From the NCBI RefSeq assembly GCF_014648995.1, contig NZ_BMSE01000008.1:124001-188000 (forward strand): a stretch of 64,000 nucleotides of DNA, given 5' to 3'. Position numbers and translations under genes: made by a program. This stretch comes from Streptomyces massasporeus. GTDB taxonomy: Bacteria > Actinomycetota > Actinomycetes > Streptomycetales > Streptomycetaceae. Positions within the stretch are counted from its first letter, which is position 1; each line of letters begins with the position of its first letter. Positions 27,279 to 36,718 of this stretch are shown in pieces. The notes under the pieces were generated by a model. It ran no database searches. It had not been told where the DNA came from and was given only the letters and a program-made list of their open reading frames with translations.

Positions 27279-27339
27279 CGGTTCCCCGGTTCCCCGGTTC
27301 CCCGGCTCCTCGGTTCCCCGGCTCCCCGGCTCCCCGCCC
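27279..27339. repeat. Short tandem repeats of ccccggttc/ccccggctc
   Basis: Six to seven imperfect 9-10-bp units lie between the phosphotransferase gene and the stop of the MFS gene. Confidence 0.75.
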
Positions 27340-27340
27340 C

Positions 27341-28915
27341 TCAGGCCACCGGTTCCGGCATCGGCGTGGCCGCCGGGGTGCCGTGTTTCGGGGCCTTCTT
27401 CGTCACCATCAGGCCCGCGATGAGCCCGGCCAGCAGCATGATGCCGGCGGCCCACCAGATGGCGACGGTGTAGCCGTGGACGACGCCCTCCCGCATCACC
27501 CGGGTGCGGTCGGACGGGTCGGTGAGGTGGGCGGTGACGTACGTGGCGGTGCTGGTCGTCGCGATGGTGTTGAGGAGGGCCGTGCCGATGGAGCCGCCGA
27601 CCTGCTGCGAGGTGTTGACCGTCGCGGAGGTCACGCCCGAGTCCTGCGGGGCGACGCCCGCGGTGGCGGTGGCGAAGACCGGCATGAACGTCAGGCCCAT
27701 GCCGAGGCCGAGCAGCAGCAGGGCGGGCAGGATCTCGGAGGCGTAGGAGGAGTGCGTCGTGATCTGGGTGAGGAGGACCATGCCGGTCGCGGCCAGGACC
27801 ATGCCGGGGACCATCAGCATGCGCGGCGGCACGCGCTGGAGGAGCCGGGCGGAGATCTGGGTCGAGCCGATGATGATCGCGCCGGTGAGGGGCAGGAAGG
27901 CCAGGCCCGTCTTGACGGGGGAGTAGGCGAGGACGGCCTGGAGGTAGTACGTCATGAACAGGAACAGGCCGAACATGCCGATCACGGCCAGCGCCATGGT
28001 CAGGAAGCAGCCTGCGCGGTTGCGGTCGCGGATGATGTGCAGCGGCAGCAGCGGGCTGGGCGCCCGGGACTGCCACCACACGAACACCGCGAGCAGCACG
28101 ATGCCGGCGGCGAACAGCGACAGCACCATCGGGTCGCTCCAGCCCCGGGACTCGGCCTCGCTGAAGCCGTAGACGATCGCGACGAGGCCGCCGCAGCCGA
28201 GCAGGACGCCGGGGACGTCGAGGCGGGCGCCGGCGTGGCCGGGGCGGTCGTGCAGCAGGGCGAGGGCGCCGAACACGGCGACGATCGCGATGGGCACGTT
28301 GACGTAGAGGCACCAGCGCCAGTCCAGGTACTCGGTGAGCAGTCCGCCGACCATGAAGCCGATCGCGGCGCCGCTGCCGGCCAGGGCGCCGTAGATGCCG
28401 AAGGCCTTGCCGCGCTCCTTGGGGTCGGTGAACGTCGTGGTCAGCAGGGACAGCGCGGAGGGGGCCAGGACGGCGGCGAAGGCGCCCTGGAGCGCGCGGG
28501 CGCCGAAGAGCATGCCGGCGTTGGTGGCGGCGCCGCCGAGCGCGGAGGCGGCGGCGAAGCCGATCAGCCCGATGACGAAGGTCCGTTTGCGGCCCACCAG
28601 GTCGGCGATCCGGCCGCCCAGCAGGAGCAGCCCGCCGAAGGCGAGGGTGTAGGCGGTGATCACCCACTGCCGGTTGCCGTCGGACATGCCGAGGTCGCGC
28701 TGTGCGGAGGGGAGGGCGATGTTCACGATGGTCGCGTCGAGGACGACCATGAGCTGGGCCAGGGCGATGACGACCAGGCCCCACCAGCGGCGCGGGTCGG
28801 TGTCCACGGGAGGGCCCTGTTCGCCTGTCCGGGTGACACTCATCTCGTCAGAAGACCATGGATCCGGGCGGCCTGCATCCGCGGATTCGTCGCCGCTGGT
28901 GGGGCGTCGGGTCAT
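27341..28915 (-). CDS. DHA2-family (14-TM) MFS drug efflux transporter
   Basis: A 524-aa EmrB/QacA-type proton antiporter. The first helix carries LAQLMVVLDATIVNIALPSAQ, motif A GGRIADLVGRKRTF, and motif C-like GSGAAIGFMVGGLL; about 14 hydrophobic segments follow. The ATG at 28915 forms an ATGA overlap with the stop of the upstream quinone reductase gene, so the two are coupled; ATG 28843 is an alternative that would remove a polar 24-residue leader. Substrate unknown. Confidence 0.9.
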   Translation of the reverse strand: MTRRPTSGDESADAGRPDPWSSDEMSVTRTGEQGPPVDTDPRRWWGLVVIALAQLMVVLDATIVNIALPSAQRDLGMSDGNRQWVITAYTLAFGGLLLLGGRIADLVGRKRTFVIGLIGFAAASALGGAATNAGMLFGARALQGAFAAVLAPSALSLLTTTFTDPKERGKAFGIYGALAGSGAAIGFMVGGLLTEYLDWRWCLYVNVPIAIVAVFGALALLHDRPGHAGARLDVPGVLLGCGGLVAIVYGFSEAESRGWSDPMVLSLFAAGIVLLAVFVWWQSRAPSPLLPLHIIRDRNRAGCFLTMALAVIGMFGLFLFMTYYLQAVLAYSPVKTGLAFLPLTGAIIIGSTQISARLLQRVPPRMLMVPGMVLAATGMVLLTQITTHSSYASEILPALLLLGLGMGLTFMPVFATATAGVAPQDSGVTSATVNTSQQVGGSIGTALLNTIATTSTATYVTAHLTDPSDRTRVMREGVVHGYTVAIWWAAGIMLLAGLIAGLMVTKKAPKHGTPAATPMPEPVA

Positions 28916-29895
28916 GGCTCCAGAACCACCTTTCCGACCGTGCCGCGGGTCTCCAGCGCGCGGTGCGCGGCCGCGGCCTCGGCGAGCGGGAAGCGCTGCA
29001 CGGCTGGGGTGAGCCGGCCGGCGGCGGCCTCGGCGAGGGCGCGCAGTTCGAGGGTGCGGACGGGGTCGGGACCGCCGGCCTTCCCCAGCATCACCGGGCC
29101 GAGGACCTGCTCGGAGACGCCGTCGACGAGGTAGGGCTCGCCGTCCCGGATGCCCTCGCCGGACCAGCCGAAGACGATGTGCTTGCCGCCGGGGCCGAGG
29201 AGGCCGACGGCCTCGCGGGCGATGTCGCCGCCGACGCCGTCGAAGACGACGGTCGCGGCCCGGCCGCCGAGATGCGCACGCACCTTCGCGGGCCAGGCGG
29301 GGTCCTTGTAGTCGACGGCGAGATCGGCGCCGCCCGCCTCGACGCGCGCGGTCTTCTCCGGCCCGCCCGCGAGGCCCACGACGGTCGCGCCGGCGTTCTT
29401 GGCGTACTGCACGAGAAGGGTGCCGATGCCTCCGGCCGCGGCCGGGACGATCACCACCGAGTCGGGGCCGAGCTCGGCGAACTGGAGGATGCCCATCGCC
29501 GTACGGCCCGTGCCGATCATGGCGACTGCCTCGGCGAAGTCCAGGTTGCCGGGGATCTCGTGCAGGCGCACGGCCTCGGTGACGGCCAGTTCGGCGTACC
29601 CGCCGGGGACGAAGCCGAGGTGGGCGACGACCCTCTTGCCGAGCCAGTCGCCGGCGACGCCCTCGCCCAGGGACTCGACGACCCCGGCGACCTCGCGGCC
29701 GGGGATGGTGGGCAGCGGAGTCGGCTCGGCCGCCGGGCCGCCCCTCATGCCCTCGCGCAGGGCGGCGTCGAGGAGGTGGACGCCCGCCGCCCGTACGGCG
29801 ATGCGGACCTGGCCGGGGCCCGGCCGGGGGTCCTCGACCCGCTCGTGGGTGAGGTTCTCGGGCGGGCCGAAGGCGTGCAGCCGGATGGCGTGCAT
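28912..29895 (-). CDS. NADPH:quinone reductase-like MDR protein
   Basis: A 327-aa medium-chain dehydrogenase/reductase without zinc ligands. The N-terminal GroES-like domain has FGPPENLTHERVEDP and IPGREVAGVVESLGEG; the NADPH Rossmann motif is VPAAAGGIGTLLVQYAK; the end is FPLAEAAAAHRALETRGTVG. It reduces quinones or enones with NADPH. It is translationally coupled to the MFS transporter, suggesting a detoxification pair for an electrophilic compound. No regulator gene is adjacent. Confidence 0.9.
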   Translation of the reverse strand: MHAIRLHAFGPPENLTHERVEDPRPGPGQVRIAVRAAGVHLLDAALREGMRGGPAAEPTPLPTIPGREVAGVVESLGEGVAGDWLGKRVVAHLGFVPGGYAELAVTEAVRLHEIPGNLDFAEAVAMIGTGRTAMGILQFAELGPDSVVIVPAAAGGIGTLLVQYAKNAGATVVGLAGGPEKTARVEAGGADLAVDYKDPAWPAKVRAHLGGRAATVVFDGVGGDIAREAVGLLGPGGKHIVFGWSGEGIRDGEPYLVDGVSEQVLGPVMLGKAGGPDPVRTLELRALAEAAAGRLTPAVQRFPLAEAAAAHRALETRGTVGKVVLEP

Positions 29896-29961
29896 GGCGA
29901 CTCCTCTGGTCGGGCGTTCGGTGTCTTCCGGTCGGGCGTGCGATGCGACCAGCCTTCAACC

Positions 29962-31122
29962 TCAAGCTTGCTTGAGGTCAAGCTCGCGTCGTCCGAGGGC
30001 CAGCGAGACCGCCGTCAGGGCGCTGTTGAAGGACACCTCCGACAACACACCGGGGGCCGCGACCTGGTCGCCGGCGAGGTAGACCCCGTCGCCCCGGTCC
30101 ACGGCCGGCCGGTCGCGCCAGCTGGTGCCGGGCGGATCGACCGCGCCCGTACGGCCGCTCGCCACCGACTCGCGCCGCCAGGTGACGCGCTCGCGCCAGC
30201 CGGGGAAGCCCAGGTCGAGCAGCTGCTCGGCACGGGCGGTGCCGTCGGCCTTGGACTCGTGCGGGGCGAGGGGGATCTGACCCTGGATCAACTGCTCGCC
30301 GGCCGGGGCGAGGCCGCGGTCCTGGGCGGTGAACCGCTCCAGCCAGCCGGGCGCGTCCAGGTCGGAGACGACGAAGGCGTCCCCGCGCCGGGTGCGTACG
30401 GCCAGGTCGACGAGGGCGGTACGGCCGCTCGGCCAGGTCAGGGAGTCGTCGCCGAGCAGGCGGCGGGCGGCGTCGAGGGAGGTGGCGACGACGACGGGCG
30501 TGTCCGTGGGGAGCGTGTCGACGCGGGACAGCGTCTCCATCCGAACGCCCAGGTTCCAGGCGCGGGCGGCCATCCGGTCGACGAGGCTCGCCCAGCCGCC
30601 GCGCGGGTAGTGCGCCTCGGGCGGCAGCTTGGTGGCGCGGCGCAGCCGCTCCTGCACGAACGCGGCCGACAGGGATCCGGGGTCGTGGTGGAACAGGGCG
30701 ACCGCCGAGTAGTGGGCGGCGGCCCGGGCCCCTTCCTCGCCCGCGATGTCCGTCGCCCAGGTCAGGAAGTCGGCGTCCACGGGCGCCTGACGGCCCGTCC
30801 GGCGCAGCAGCTTCAGCATCGCGAAGGGCGGGGTGCGGCGCAGCACGCCCTGGTGCCGCAGCCGGAGCCGGGCGGCCTCCAGGGGCGGGAGCGGGGCGAG
30901 CGGGCCGATGAGGTCGCGCTGCTTGAGCCAGGCCCAGTGCGGGCCGCCGTTGTAGAGGGCGTGCGGGCCCTCGTTGGTGCGGTAGGGGCCGTCGGCGGTG
31001 CGCGCCCGGCCGCCGAGGGTGTGATGGGCCTCGTGGATGGTGACCTTGGCGCCCGCCTCGGCGGCGGTGATGGCCGCGGTCAGTCCGGCGAGGCCGCCGC
31101 CGATGACGGTGATGCGGTGCAT
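29962..31122 (-). CDS. FAD-dependent amine oxidase/desaturase-like protein
   Basis: A 386-aa flavoprotein. The dinucleotide-binding motif is at the very N-terminus (MHRITVIGGGLAGLTAAITA), followed by EAHHTLGGRARTADG, the typical second FAD motif of phytoene desaturase/amine oxidase relatives; the C-terminal FAD contact is GDGVYLAGDQVAAPGVLSE. The substrate is unknown. The ATG at 31122 follows gagggaga. The 66 bp before the quinone reductase start contain a near-palindrome tcaagcttgcttgaggtcaa that may be an operator. Confidence 0.85.
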   Translation of the reverse strand: MHRITVIGGGLAGLTAAITAAEAGAKVTIHEAHHTLGGRARTADGPYRTNEGPHALYNGGPHWAWLKQRDLIGPLAPLPPLEAARLRLRHQGVLRRTPPFAMLKLLRRTGRQAPVDADFLTWATDIAGEEGARAAAHYSAVALFHHDPGSLSAAFVQERLRRATKLPPEAHYPRGGWASLVDRMAARAWNLGVRMETLSRVDTLPTDTPVVVATSLDAARRLLGDDSLTWPSGRTALVDLAVRTRRGDAFVVSDLDAPGWLERFTAQDRGLAPAGEQLIQGQIPLAPHESKADGTARAEQLLDLGFPGWRERVTWRRESVASGRTGAVDPPGTSWRDRPAVDRGDGVYLAGDQVAAPGVLSEVSFNSALTAVSLALGRRELDLKQA

Positions 31123-31251
31123 GGCTGGGGATCTCCCTCGGGTCGGGGTCGCCTTCTGTGAGTACGACCGGATGACGGCACCGGAATGTGACATCACCGG
31201 TGTCCGTGCAGGTCAGGGCCGGTTGTCAGTGGCGGGGTGCAGCATGGGGAC

Positions 31252-31929
31252 ATGGCGAGGAGAGCGGCGGGCGGTACGGGTGTGAAGGGCGCGCGGCGAC
31301 CGGAGGTGCGGCTGCCGGAGCTGGAGCCGTACGAGGGCGGCGGGCTGGAGCCGGACGGGGACTACGACGGGCTGGACTTCCGGGAGGCCGACTTCTCCGG
31401 GCAGGACGGGTCGGGCGCCCGTTTCATGGACTGCGCCCTGACGGGCTGCGCGCTGGACGAGACCCGGCTGCGGCACGCCCGCGTCCTGGACTCCACCCTC
31501 ACCGGCGTCCGCGGCGTCGGGACCGACCTCGCCGAGGCGACCCTGCGCGACGTGGAGCTGACCGATGCCCGGCTCGGCGGGCCGCAGTTGCATGGGGCGG
31601 TGCTGGAGCGGGTGCTGATCCGCGGCGGCAAGATCGACTATCTGAACCTGCGCACGGCCCGGCTCAGGGACGTCGTCTTCGAGGGCTGCGTCCTGGTCGA
31701 GCCGGACTTCGGCGGCGCCCGCCTGGAGCGCGTGGAGTTCGTCGACTGCGCCGTGAAGGGCGCCGACCTGCACGCGGCGACCCTCACGGACGTCGACCTG
31801 CGCGGCGCCGCGTCCCTGGAGATCACCCGCGGGCTGGACCGGCTGTCGGGGGCGGTGATCAGCACGGCTCAACTCCTGGACCTGGCACCGGTGCTGGCCG
31901 CGCAGTGGGGGATCAGGGTGGAGGGCTGA
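31252..31929 (+). CDS. Pentapeptide-repeat protein
   Basis: A 225-aa protein with about 25 consecutive A(D/N)LxX-type pentapeptides between residues 40 and 190 (LDFREADFSGQDGSGARFMD, LRGAASLEITRG), forming a right-handed quadrilateral beta helix. Relatives such as Qnr/MfpA mimic DNA and protect gyrase, but most members have no known target. It is divergent from the FAD oxidoreductase gene. Confidence 0.88.
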   Translation: MARRAAGGTGVKGARRPEVRLPELEPYEGGGLEPDGDYDGLDFREADFSGQDGSGARFMDCALTGCALDETRLRHARVLDSTLTGVRGVGTDLAEATLRDVELTDARLGGPQLHGAVLERVLIRGGKIDYLNLRTARLRDVVFEGCVLVEPDFGGARLERVEFVDCAVKGADLHAATLTDVDLRGAASLEITRGLDRLSGAVISTAQLLDLAPVLAAQWGIRVEG

Positions 31930-31938
31930 CGGTGTTTC

Positions 31939-32595
31939 TCACCTCCCGTACCAGCCCTCCGATCCCGCCTGCTCCGGGCAGTCGTAGGACTGGTGCAGCC
32001 CGATGAGGGCGTTGACCAGGCGCGGATCCAGGTCCTGCCTCAGCACCTGGTAGTCCTCGGCCACCGCGCGGAAGACGAGATGGACACGGCGTGAGGTGTC
32101 GCGCCAGATGATGCGTCGCGGCGGGCGGAATCCGTCGTCGATCTCCGCCATGAGCGCCAGGACCAGGAACAGCAGGTAGACCGGCAACCCCAGCGGCCAC
32201 CACAGCAACCACGACACCAGTCGGCCCTCGTGCCCCCGCAGCACCGGGCCGGCGACCGGTTCCACCGTCCAGCGCTTGCGGCCCCAGCGGAAGGCACGGC
32301 GGCGCCGCAGAGTGATCCGCCCGAGTGGCGCACCGTGGTGATCCAGCACCTGGTACACCGCTGGGCGCCCGCTCAGCCGTGAGCCCAGAGCCTGCTCGGT
32401 GACCACGCGGGCGAGGGGTGTCCAGTCCTCGGCGCGCAGATGGAAGGCCCGCAGCGAACGGAGCCGGTCCGAAGCGGGACCGTCGGGGTCACGGAAGAGC
32501 CGGACGGACGTGCCCTGAACCGGCCCTTCACCGCTGACGACGGCCGGTGGACTGACCTTGTAGTTCATCCCGTAGGTCACGCGCCCCTGTGCCAT
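31939..32595 (-). CDS. Protein of unknown function with two membrane segments
   Basis: A 218-aa protein. A polar N-terminal domain (about 1-125, with VTYGMNYKVSPPAV near the start) precedes a hydrophobic hairpin at about 128-150 (LVSWLLWWPLGLPVYLLFLVLA), then a soluble tail with VHLVFRAVAEDYQVL and DPRLVNALIGLHQSYD. No family recognised; the build suggests a membrane-associated protein with both domains cytoplasmic. Confidence 0.72.
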   Translation of the reverse strand: MAQGRVTYGMNYKVSPPAVVSGEGPVQGTSVRLFRDPDGPASDRLRSLRAFHLRAEDWTPLARVVTEQALGSRLSGRPAVYQVLDHHGAPLGRITLRRRRAFRWGRKRWTVEPVAGPVLRGHEGRLVSWLLWWPLGLPVYLLFLVLALMAEIDDGFRPPRRIIWRDTSRRVHLVFRAVAEDYQVLRQDLDPRLVNALIGLHQSYDCPEQAGSEGWYGR

Positions 32596-32663
32596 GGTCC
32601 TTCTTCTCCCCGTGTCAGGTACCGATCACAGGTGATGGTGTCATCGAGGGTCGCCGGGGCCGG

Positions 32664-33164
32664 TCAGGGGAGTCTGGGAAAGCGGGCCTGGAGGGTCCAG
32701 ATCGCCGGGTTCTCCGCGAGGTCGTCGTGGAGGTCGGTGAGGTCGGCGATCAGGTCGTGCAGGAAGTCCCGTGACTCGCGGCGCAGTTCGCTGTGGGAGA
32801 CGGTGAGCGCGGGCTCCTCCGCGCGCATCCAGTCCGCCTCGATGTCCACCCAGCCGAAGCGGCGCTCGAACAGCATCCGGTCCGTCGACTCGGTGAAGTC
32901 CAGTTCCGCCCGCTGCGGCCGGGACGCCCGCGAGCCCGCCGGATCCCGGTCGATGCGCTCCACGATGTCGCACAGCGCCCACGCGAAGTCGAGCACCGGC
33001 ACCCATCCCCAGGCTGTGGACACCTCGTGATCCGTCTTGGTGTCCGCCAGATAGACGTCCCCGCAGAACAGGTCGTGCCGCAGCGCCCGGACGTCCGCCC
33101 GGCGGTAATCCGTCTGCGGCGGGTCGGGGAAGCGGTTGGAGAGGGCGTAGCCGATGTCGAGCAC
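32664..33164 (-). CDS. Protein of unknown function, acidic
   Basis: About 166 aa, Trp- and Asp-rich (VSTAWGWVPVLDFAWALCDI, RFGWVDIEADWMRAEEPAL), without membrane segments or a catalytic motif known to me. The frame continues upstream over the divergent peptidase gene, but that part looks like antisense sequence; GTG at 33164 (VLDIGYALSNRFPDP) or GTG at 33197 are the likely starts, neither with a good ribosome binding site. Confidence 0.65.
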   Translation of the reverse strand: MLDIGYALSNRFPDPPQTDYRRADVRALRHDLFCGDVYLADTKTDHEVSTAWGWVPVLDFAWALCDIVERIDRDPAGSRASRPQRAELDFTESTDRMLFERRFGWVDIEADWMRAEEPALTVSHSELRRESRDFLHDLIADLTDLHDDLAENPAIWTLQARFPRLP

Positions 33165-33201
33165 GGAGGTGATGGTGTCACGCGATCGTAGGATCACGAG
33201 C

Positions 33202-34617
33202 GTGGCCCGATCTGTACGTCTTGTCCCCACGCTGCCCGCAGCCTCCCTGCTCGCCGGCGCGCTCGTCCTCAGCGCGTGCGGCGGCGGCGTGCACGGCACC
33301 CCGGGCGGCTCCGGCGTCCGCGACCCGTACTTCCCGAAGGCCGGCAACGGCGGCTACGACGTCACCCACTACGGTCTGCGCCTCGCCTACGACCCCGACG
33401 CCCGCCACCTCACCGGCACGGCCACCCTCACCGCCCGCGCGGAGAAGGACCTCTCCGCGTTCAACCTCGACCTGCTCGGCATGGAGGTCGAGAAGGTCGC
33501 CGTCGGCGGCGAGACCGCCCGCTGGAACCGCGCCGGGCAGGAGCTCACCGTCCGGCCGCACGGCGACATCGACCGGGACGAGACGTTCCGTGTGACCGTC
33601 CGCTACTCCGGAACGCCCGAGACCGTCACCGACCCGGACGGCTCCCAGGAGGGCTGGCTGCGCACCACGGACGGGGTGCTCGCGCTCGGCGAGCCGACGG
33701 GGTCGATGGCGTGGTTCCCCGGCAACCACCACCCCTCCGACAAGGCGGCCTACGACCTCGCGGTGACCGTGCCCAAGGGGCTGCAGGCCGTTTCCAACGG
33801 GGAGTTGCGCAGCGAGCGGACCGCGCGGGGCCGAACGACGTTCGTGTGGCACAGCGGGGAGCCGATGGCGAGCTACCTCGCCACCCTCGCGATCGGCCGC
33901 TTCGACATCAGCCGCTCCAGAGCCGGGGACCTGCCCCTGTACACGGCCGTCGACCCGGCCGAGGCGGCGGCGAGCCGGCCCGTGCTCGGGCGGATCCCGG
34001 AGGTGCTGCGGTGGTCGGAGCGGAGGTTCGGGGCGTACCCCTTCTCCTCCACCGGCGCGATCGTCGACAGCGCGGCCTCCGTCGGCTACGCCCTGGAGAC
34101 CCAGACCCGGCCGGTCTTCCCCGGCGCCCCCGACATCACGCTGCTCGCCCATGAGCTCGCCCACCAGTGGTACGGCGACTCCGTCACGCCCGAGAGCTGG
34201 CGGGACATGTGGCTCAACGAGGGGTTCGCGACCTACGCGGAGTGGCTGTGGGACGAGGACCACGGCGGGGACAGCGCGCAGGAGACGTTCGACGCGGTGT
34301 ACTCCGGGGCCCACTTCGACACGGAGGAGGCCGGGGAGGAGATCTGGGAGTTCCCGCCGGCGGACCCGCCGAGCGCCGGGCAGATCTCGGACCCGCCCGT
34401 GTACTGGCGGGGGGCCATGGTGCTGCAGAAGGTGCGGCAGGCCGTCGGGGACGACCGGTTCTTCTCGATCCTGCGGGGGTGGGCGGCCAGGTACCGGCAC
34501 GGCAACGCCGACACCGCCGACTTCACGGCCTACGTGGAGAAGCGGGCGCCCGGGACGGACCTGGAGGGCATCTGGGACGACTGGCTGTACGGGGAGGGGA
34601 AGCCGGAGCAGCCCTGA
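33202..34617 (+). CDS. M1-family aminopeptidase lipoprotein
   Basis: A 471-aa zinc metallopeptidase. Signal peptide of about 25 residues with lipobox LSAC; M1 N-terminal beta domain; catalytic domain with HELAHQW (His317, Glu318, His321) and the third zinc ligand Glu340 in WLNEGFA. The usual GxMEN exopeptidase motif is replaced by SVGYALETQTRP, with Glu retained. It should act at the outer face of the membrane and trim peptides. GTG 33202 puts the signal peptide at the N-terminus. Confidence 0.92.
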   Translation: MARSVRLVPTLPAASLLAGALVLSACGGGVHGTPGGSGVRDPYFPKAGNGGYDVTHYGLRLAYDPDARHLTGTATLTARAEKDLSAFNLDLLGMEVEKVAVGGETARWNRAGQELTVRPHGDIDRDETFRVTVRYSGTPETVTDPDGSQEGWLRTTDGVLALGEPTGSMAWFPGNHHPSDKAAYDLAVTVPKGLQAVSNGELRSERTARGRTTFVWHSGEPMASYLATLAIGRFDISRSRAGDLPLYTAVDPAEAAASRPVLGRIPEVLRWSERRFGAYPFSSTGAIVDSAASVGYALETQTRPVFPGAPDITLLAHELAHQWYGDSVTPESWRDMWLNEGFATYAEWLWDEDHGGDSAQETFDAVYSGAHFDTEEAGEEIWEFPPADPPSAGQISDPPVYWRGAMVLQKVRQAVGDDRFFSILRGWAARYRHGNADTADFTAYVEKRAPGTDLEGIWDDWLYGEGKPEQP

Positions 34618-34621
34618 GGCC

Positions 34622-35134
34622 TCACGGCCCGGTCAGTTCCTTGCGCAGGACCGCGCAGGGGCGCCCCATCTGCTGGTCCTCACGATGGTCGACGACCTCG
34701 TAGCCGAGGGCGGTCCAGAAGGCCAGGGCCTTGGGGTTGTTCGCCAGGACGGCCAGGCGGACGGCGGTGCGGCCGGCCGCGCGGAAGCGGTCCTCCACGA
34801 GTGCGGCCAGGCGGCGGCCGTGGCCCTGGCCGTGCAGGCTCGCGTCCACCATCAGCAGGCCGATCCAGGGGTCCGGGTCGGCGGGGTCGGGGTGGTGGGC
34901 GAGGGTGACGGCGATGCCGGTCAGGCGGCCGAGGCTGCGGCCGAGCAGGATCTCGGTGCCGGGTGGTTCCCATTCCTGCGCCAGGGCGGCCGCCACCTGC
35001 TCGGGGCGCACGTCCTCCGGGTCGGGGAAGTCGCCGGTGAGGCGGTGGAACGCGGAGTTGGAGGCGTAGAGGGCGGTCAGCTCCGCGAGGAGGGAATCGG
35101 CCAGAGGGCCCGCGGGCAGGGGGTCGAGGCTCAT
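34622..35134 (-). CDS. GNAT acetyltransferase
   Basis: A 170-aa GNAT protein. The acetyl-CoA binding motif is VDASLHGQGHGRRLAALVE (Q/R-x-x-G-x-G/A) and the following NNPKALAFWTALGYEV is standard. The first 50 residues are helical and specific to this subgroup. Acceptor unknown. Convergent with the M1 peptidase gene, 4 bp apart. Confidence 0.85.
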   Translation of the reverse strand: MSLDPLPAGPLADSLLAELTALYASNSAFHRLTGDFPDPEDVRPEQVAAALAQEWEPPGTEILLGRSLGRLTGIAVTLAHHPDPADPDPWIGLLMVDASLHGQGHGRRLAALVEDRFRAAGRTAVRLAVLANNPKALAFWTALGYEVVDHREDQQMGRPCAVLRKELTGP

Positions 35135-35216
35135 GGGGGAGACGTATCCCTGGAGGAGAGGGCTTCGATGCGCCGTAGGGGCTCGGGGTTTTGTCCGGTG
35201 CGGGTGGGGTGTGGCT

Positions 35217-35500
35217 TGTCGCGCAGTTCCCCGCGCCCCTGAGGGCGGAGCCCCCCGGGCGTCGCAGTTCCTCGCGCCACCTGAGGGCGGAGCCCCCCCC
35301 GGGCGTCGCAGTTCCTCGCGCCACCTGAGGGCGGAGCCCCCCCCGGGCGTCGCAGTTCCTCGCGCCCCCTGAGGGCGGAGCCCCCGGGCGTCGCAGTTCC
35401 TCGCGCCCCCTGAGGGCGGAGCCCCCGGGCGTCGCAGTTTCCCGCGCCCCCTGAGGGCGGAGCCCCCGGGCGTCGCAGTTCCTCGCGCCCGGTGAGGCGA
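35217..35500. repeat. Seven-unit tandem array of the dispersed repeat
   Basis: The head cgcagtt recurs at 35222, 35263, 35307, 35351, 35392, 35433 and 35474, giving 41- or 44-bp units (cgcagttcctcgcgccccct, gagggcggagcccc..., gggcgt). The first unit equals the dispersed repeat found elsewhere in the window. No gene is supported between 35135 and 35558. Confidence 0.93.
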
Positions 35501-35534
35501 AGCCCCCCGGGCCGGTCGTCCGGCCCGGGGGGCT
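35501..35534 (-). terminator. Hairpin downstream of terD
   Basis: Perfect 15-bp inverted repeat (agccccccgggccgg and complement) with a 4-nt loop, 25 bp past the terD stop. Confidence 0.85.
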
Positions 35535-35558
35535 CCCCGCGAAACGCTCAGGTGTCCG

Positions 35559-36134
35559 TCAGACGTTGACGCCGAAGTCCTGGGCGATGCCGACCAGGCC
35601 CGAGGCGTAGCCCTGGCCGACCGCGCGGAACTTCCACTCCGCGCCGTTGCGGTAGAGCTCGCCGAAGACCATGGCCGTCTCCGTCGCCGCGTCCTCCGAC
35701 AGGTCGTAGCGGGCGATCTCCGCGCCGCCGGCCTGGTTGACGATGCGGATGTAGGCGTTGCGCACCTGGCCGAAGTTCTGCGAGCGGTTCTCCGCGTCGT
35801 AGATCGAGACCGGGAAGACGATCTTGTCGATGTCGGCCGGGAGGGCGGCGAGGTTGACGTTGATCGCCTCGTCGTCGCCGGCGCCCTCGCCCGTGCGGTT
35901 GTCGCCGGTGTGGACGATCGTGTTGTCCGGCGTCTGCTTGTTGTTGAAGAAGACGAAGTGGGCGTCCGAGTAGACCTTGCCCTGCGTGTTGACCGCGATC
36001 GCGGAGGCGTCGAGGTCGAAGTCCGTGCCGGTGGTGGTGCGGACGTCCCAGCCGAGGCCCACGGTGACGTCGGTCAGGCCCGGAGCCTCCTTGGTGAGCG
36101 AGACGTTGCCACCCTTGGACAGGCTTACAGCCAT
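35559..36134 (-). CDS. terD: TerD-family calcium-binding stress protein
   Basis: A 191-aa TerD protein, canonical from [20 protein letters not shown] on. The paired calcium-binding motifs are [10 protein letters not shown] and [13 protein letters not shown]. TerD proteins are linked to tellurite and general stress resistance and in Streptomyces affect differentiation; no other ter gene is adjacent. The ATG at 36134 follows agggaagggactcc, a good ribosome binding site. Confidence 0.95.
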   Translation of the reverse strand: MAVSLSKGGNVSLTKEAPGLTDVTVGLGWDVRTTTGTDFDLDASAIAVNTQGKVYSDAHFVFFNNKQTPDNTIVHTGDNRTGEGAGDDEAINVNLAALPADIDKIVFPVSIYDAENRSQNFGQVRNAYIRIVNQAGGAEIARYDLSEDAATETAMVFGELYRNGAEWKFRAVGQGYASGLVGIAQDFGVNV

Positions 36135-36280
36135 TGTTGGGAGTCCCTTCCCTCGTTTACGTACGGCAAAGAAGCTACAGCTACCCCCATGAACGTGGAG
36201 AGGGGTACGCGAGGTTCCAGCTCCTTTACTTTCTTTACTCGCGATTATTCGGGTGACGTGGACGGGACAGAAGCGGGAAC

Positions 36281-36718
36281 ATGGACGGCATGTCCGGTTC
36301 CCACGTCATCCGCGGCTCCGTCTCCCTGCCCGAGGCCGAGCTCATGTGGCGTTTCTCGCGGTCGTCGGGGCCGGGCGGGCAGCACGTCAACACCAGCGAC
36401 TCGAAGGTCGAGCTGAGCTTCGACCTGGCGAAGACCGAGGCACTGCCCGCGGTGTGGAAGCAGCGGGCCCTGGAGCGGCTCGCCGGTCGCCTGGTCGACG
36501 GGGTCGTCACCGTGCGGTCCTCCGAGCACCGCTCCCAGTGGCGCAACCGCGAGACCGCCGCCGTCCGTCTCACCGCGCTGCTGGCCGAGGCCACCGCGCC
36601 CCCGCCCAAGCCCCGCAAGCCCACCCGGATTCCCCGGGGCATCAACGAGCGTCGGCTGCGGGAGAAGAAGCAGCGCTCGGAGACGAAGCAGGGGCGCTCC
36701 CCGCGGAACTGGGGTTAG
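36281..36718 (+). CDS. arfB: ArfB/YaeJ-like peptidyl-tRNA hydrolase (ribosome rescue)
   Basis: A 145-aa class-I release-factor-like protein with the catalytic GGQ in [19 protein letters not shown] and a long basic C-terminal tail ([20 protein letters not shown]) that would enter the empty mRNA channel of a stalled ribosome. It lacks codon-recognition domains, as expected for a rescue factor. Its stop overlaps the stop of the convergent GNAT gene by 4 bp. Confidence 0.9.
   Translation: MDGMSGSHVIRGSVSLPEAELMWRFSRSSGPGGQHVNTSDSKVELSFDLAKTEALPAVWKQRALERLAGRLVDGVVTVRSSEHRSQWRNRETAAVRLTALLAEATAPPPKPRKPTRIPRGINERRLREKKQRSETKQGRSPRNWG

Noticed and set aside
27257-29134. Plus-strand 625-codon open frame rich in Gly/Asp/His/Gln
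   Set aside because: Antisense of the MFS and quinone reductase genes, with composition typical of high-GC shadow frames.
35217-35500. CRISPR-like look of the 41-44-bp repeats
   Set aside because: The units abut directly with no unique spacers, and there are no cas genes; it is a tandem repeat.
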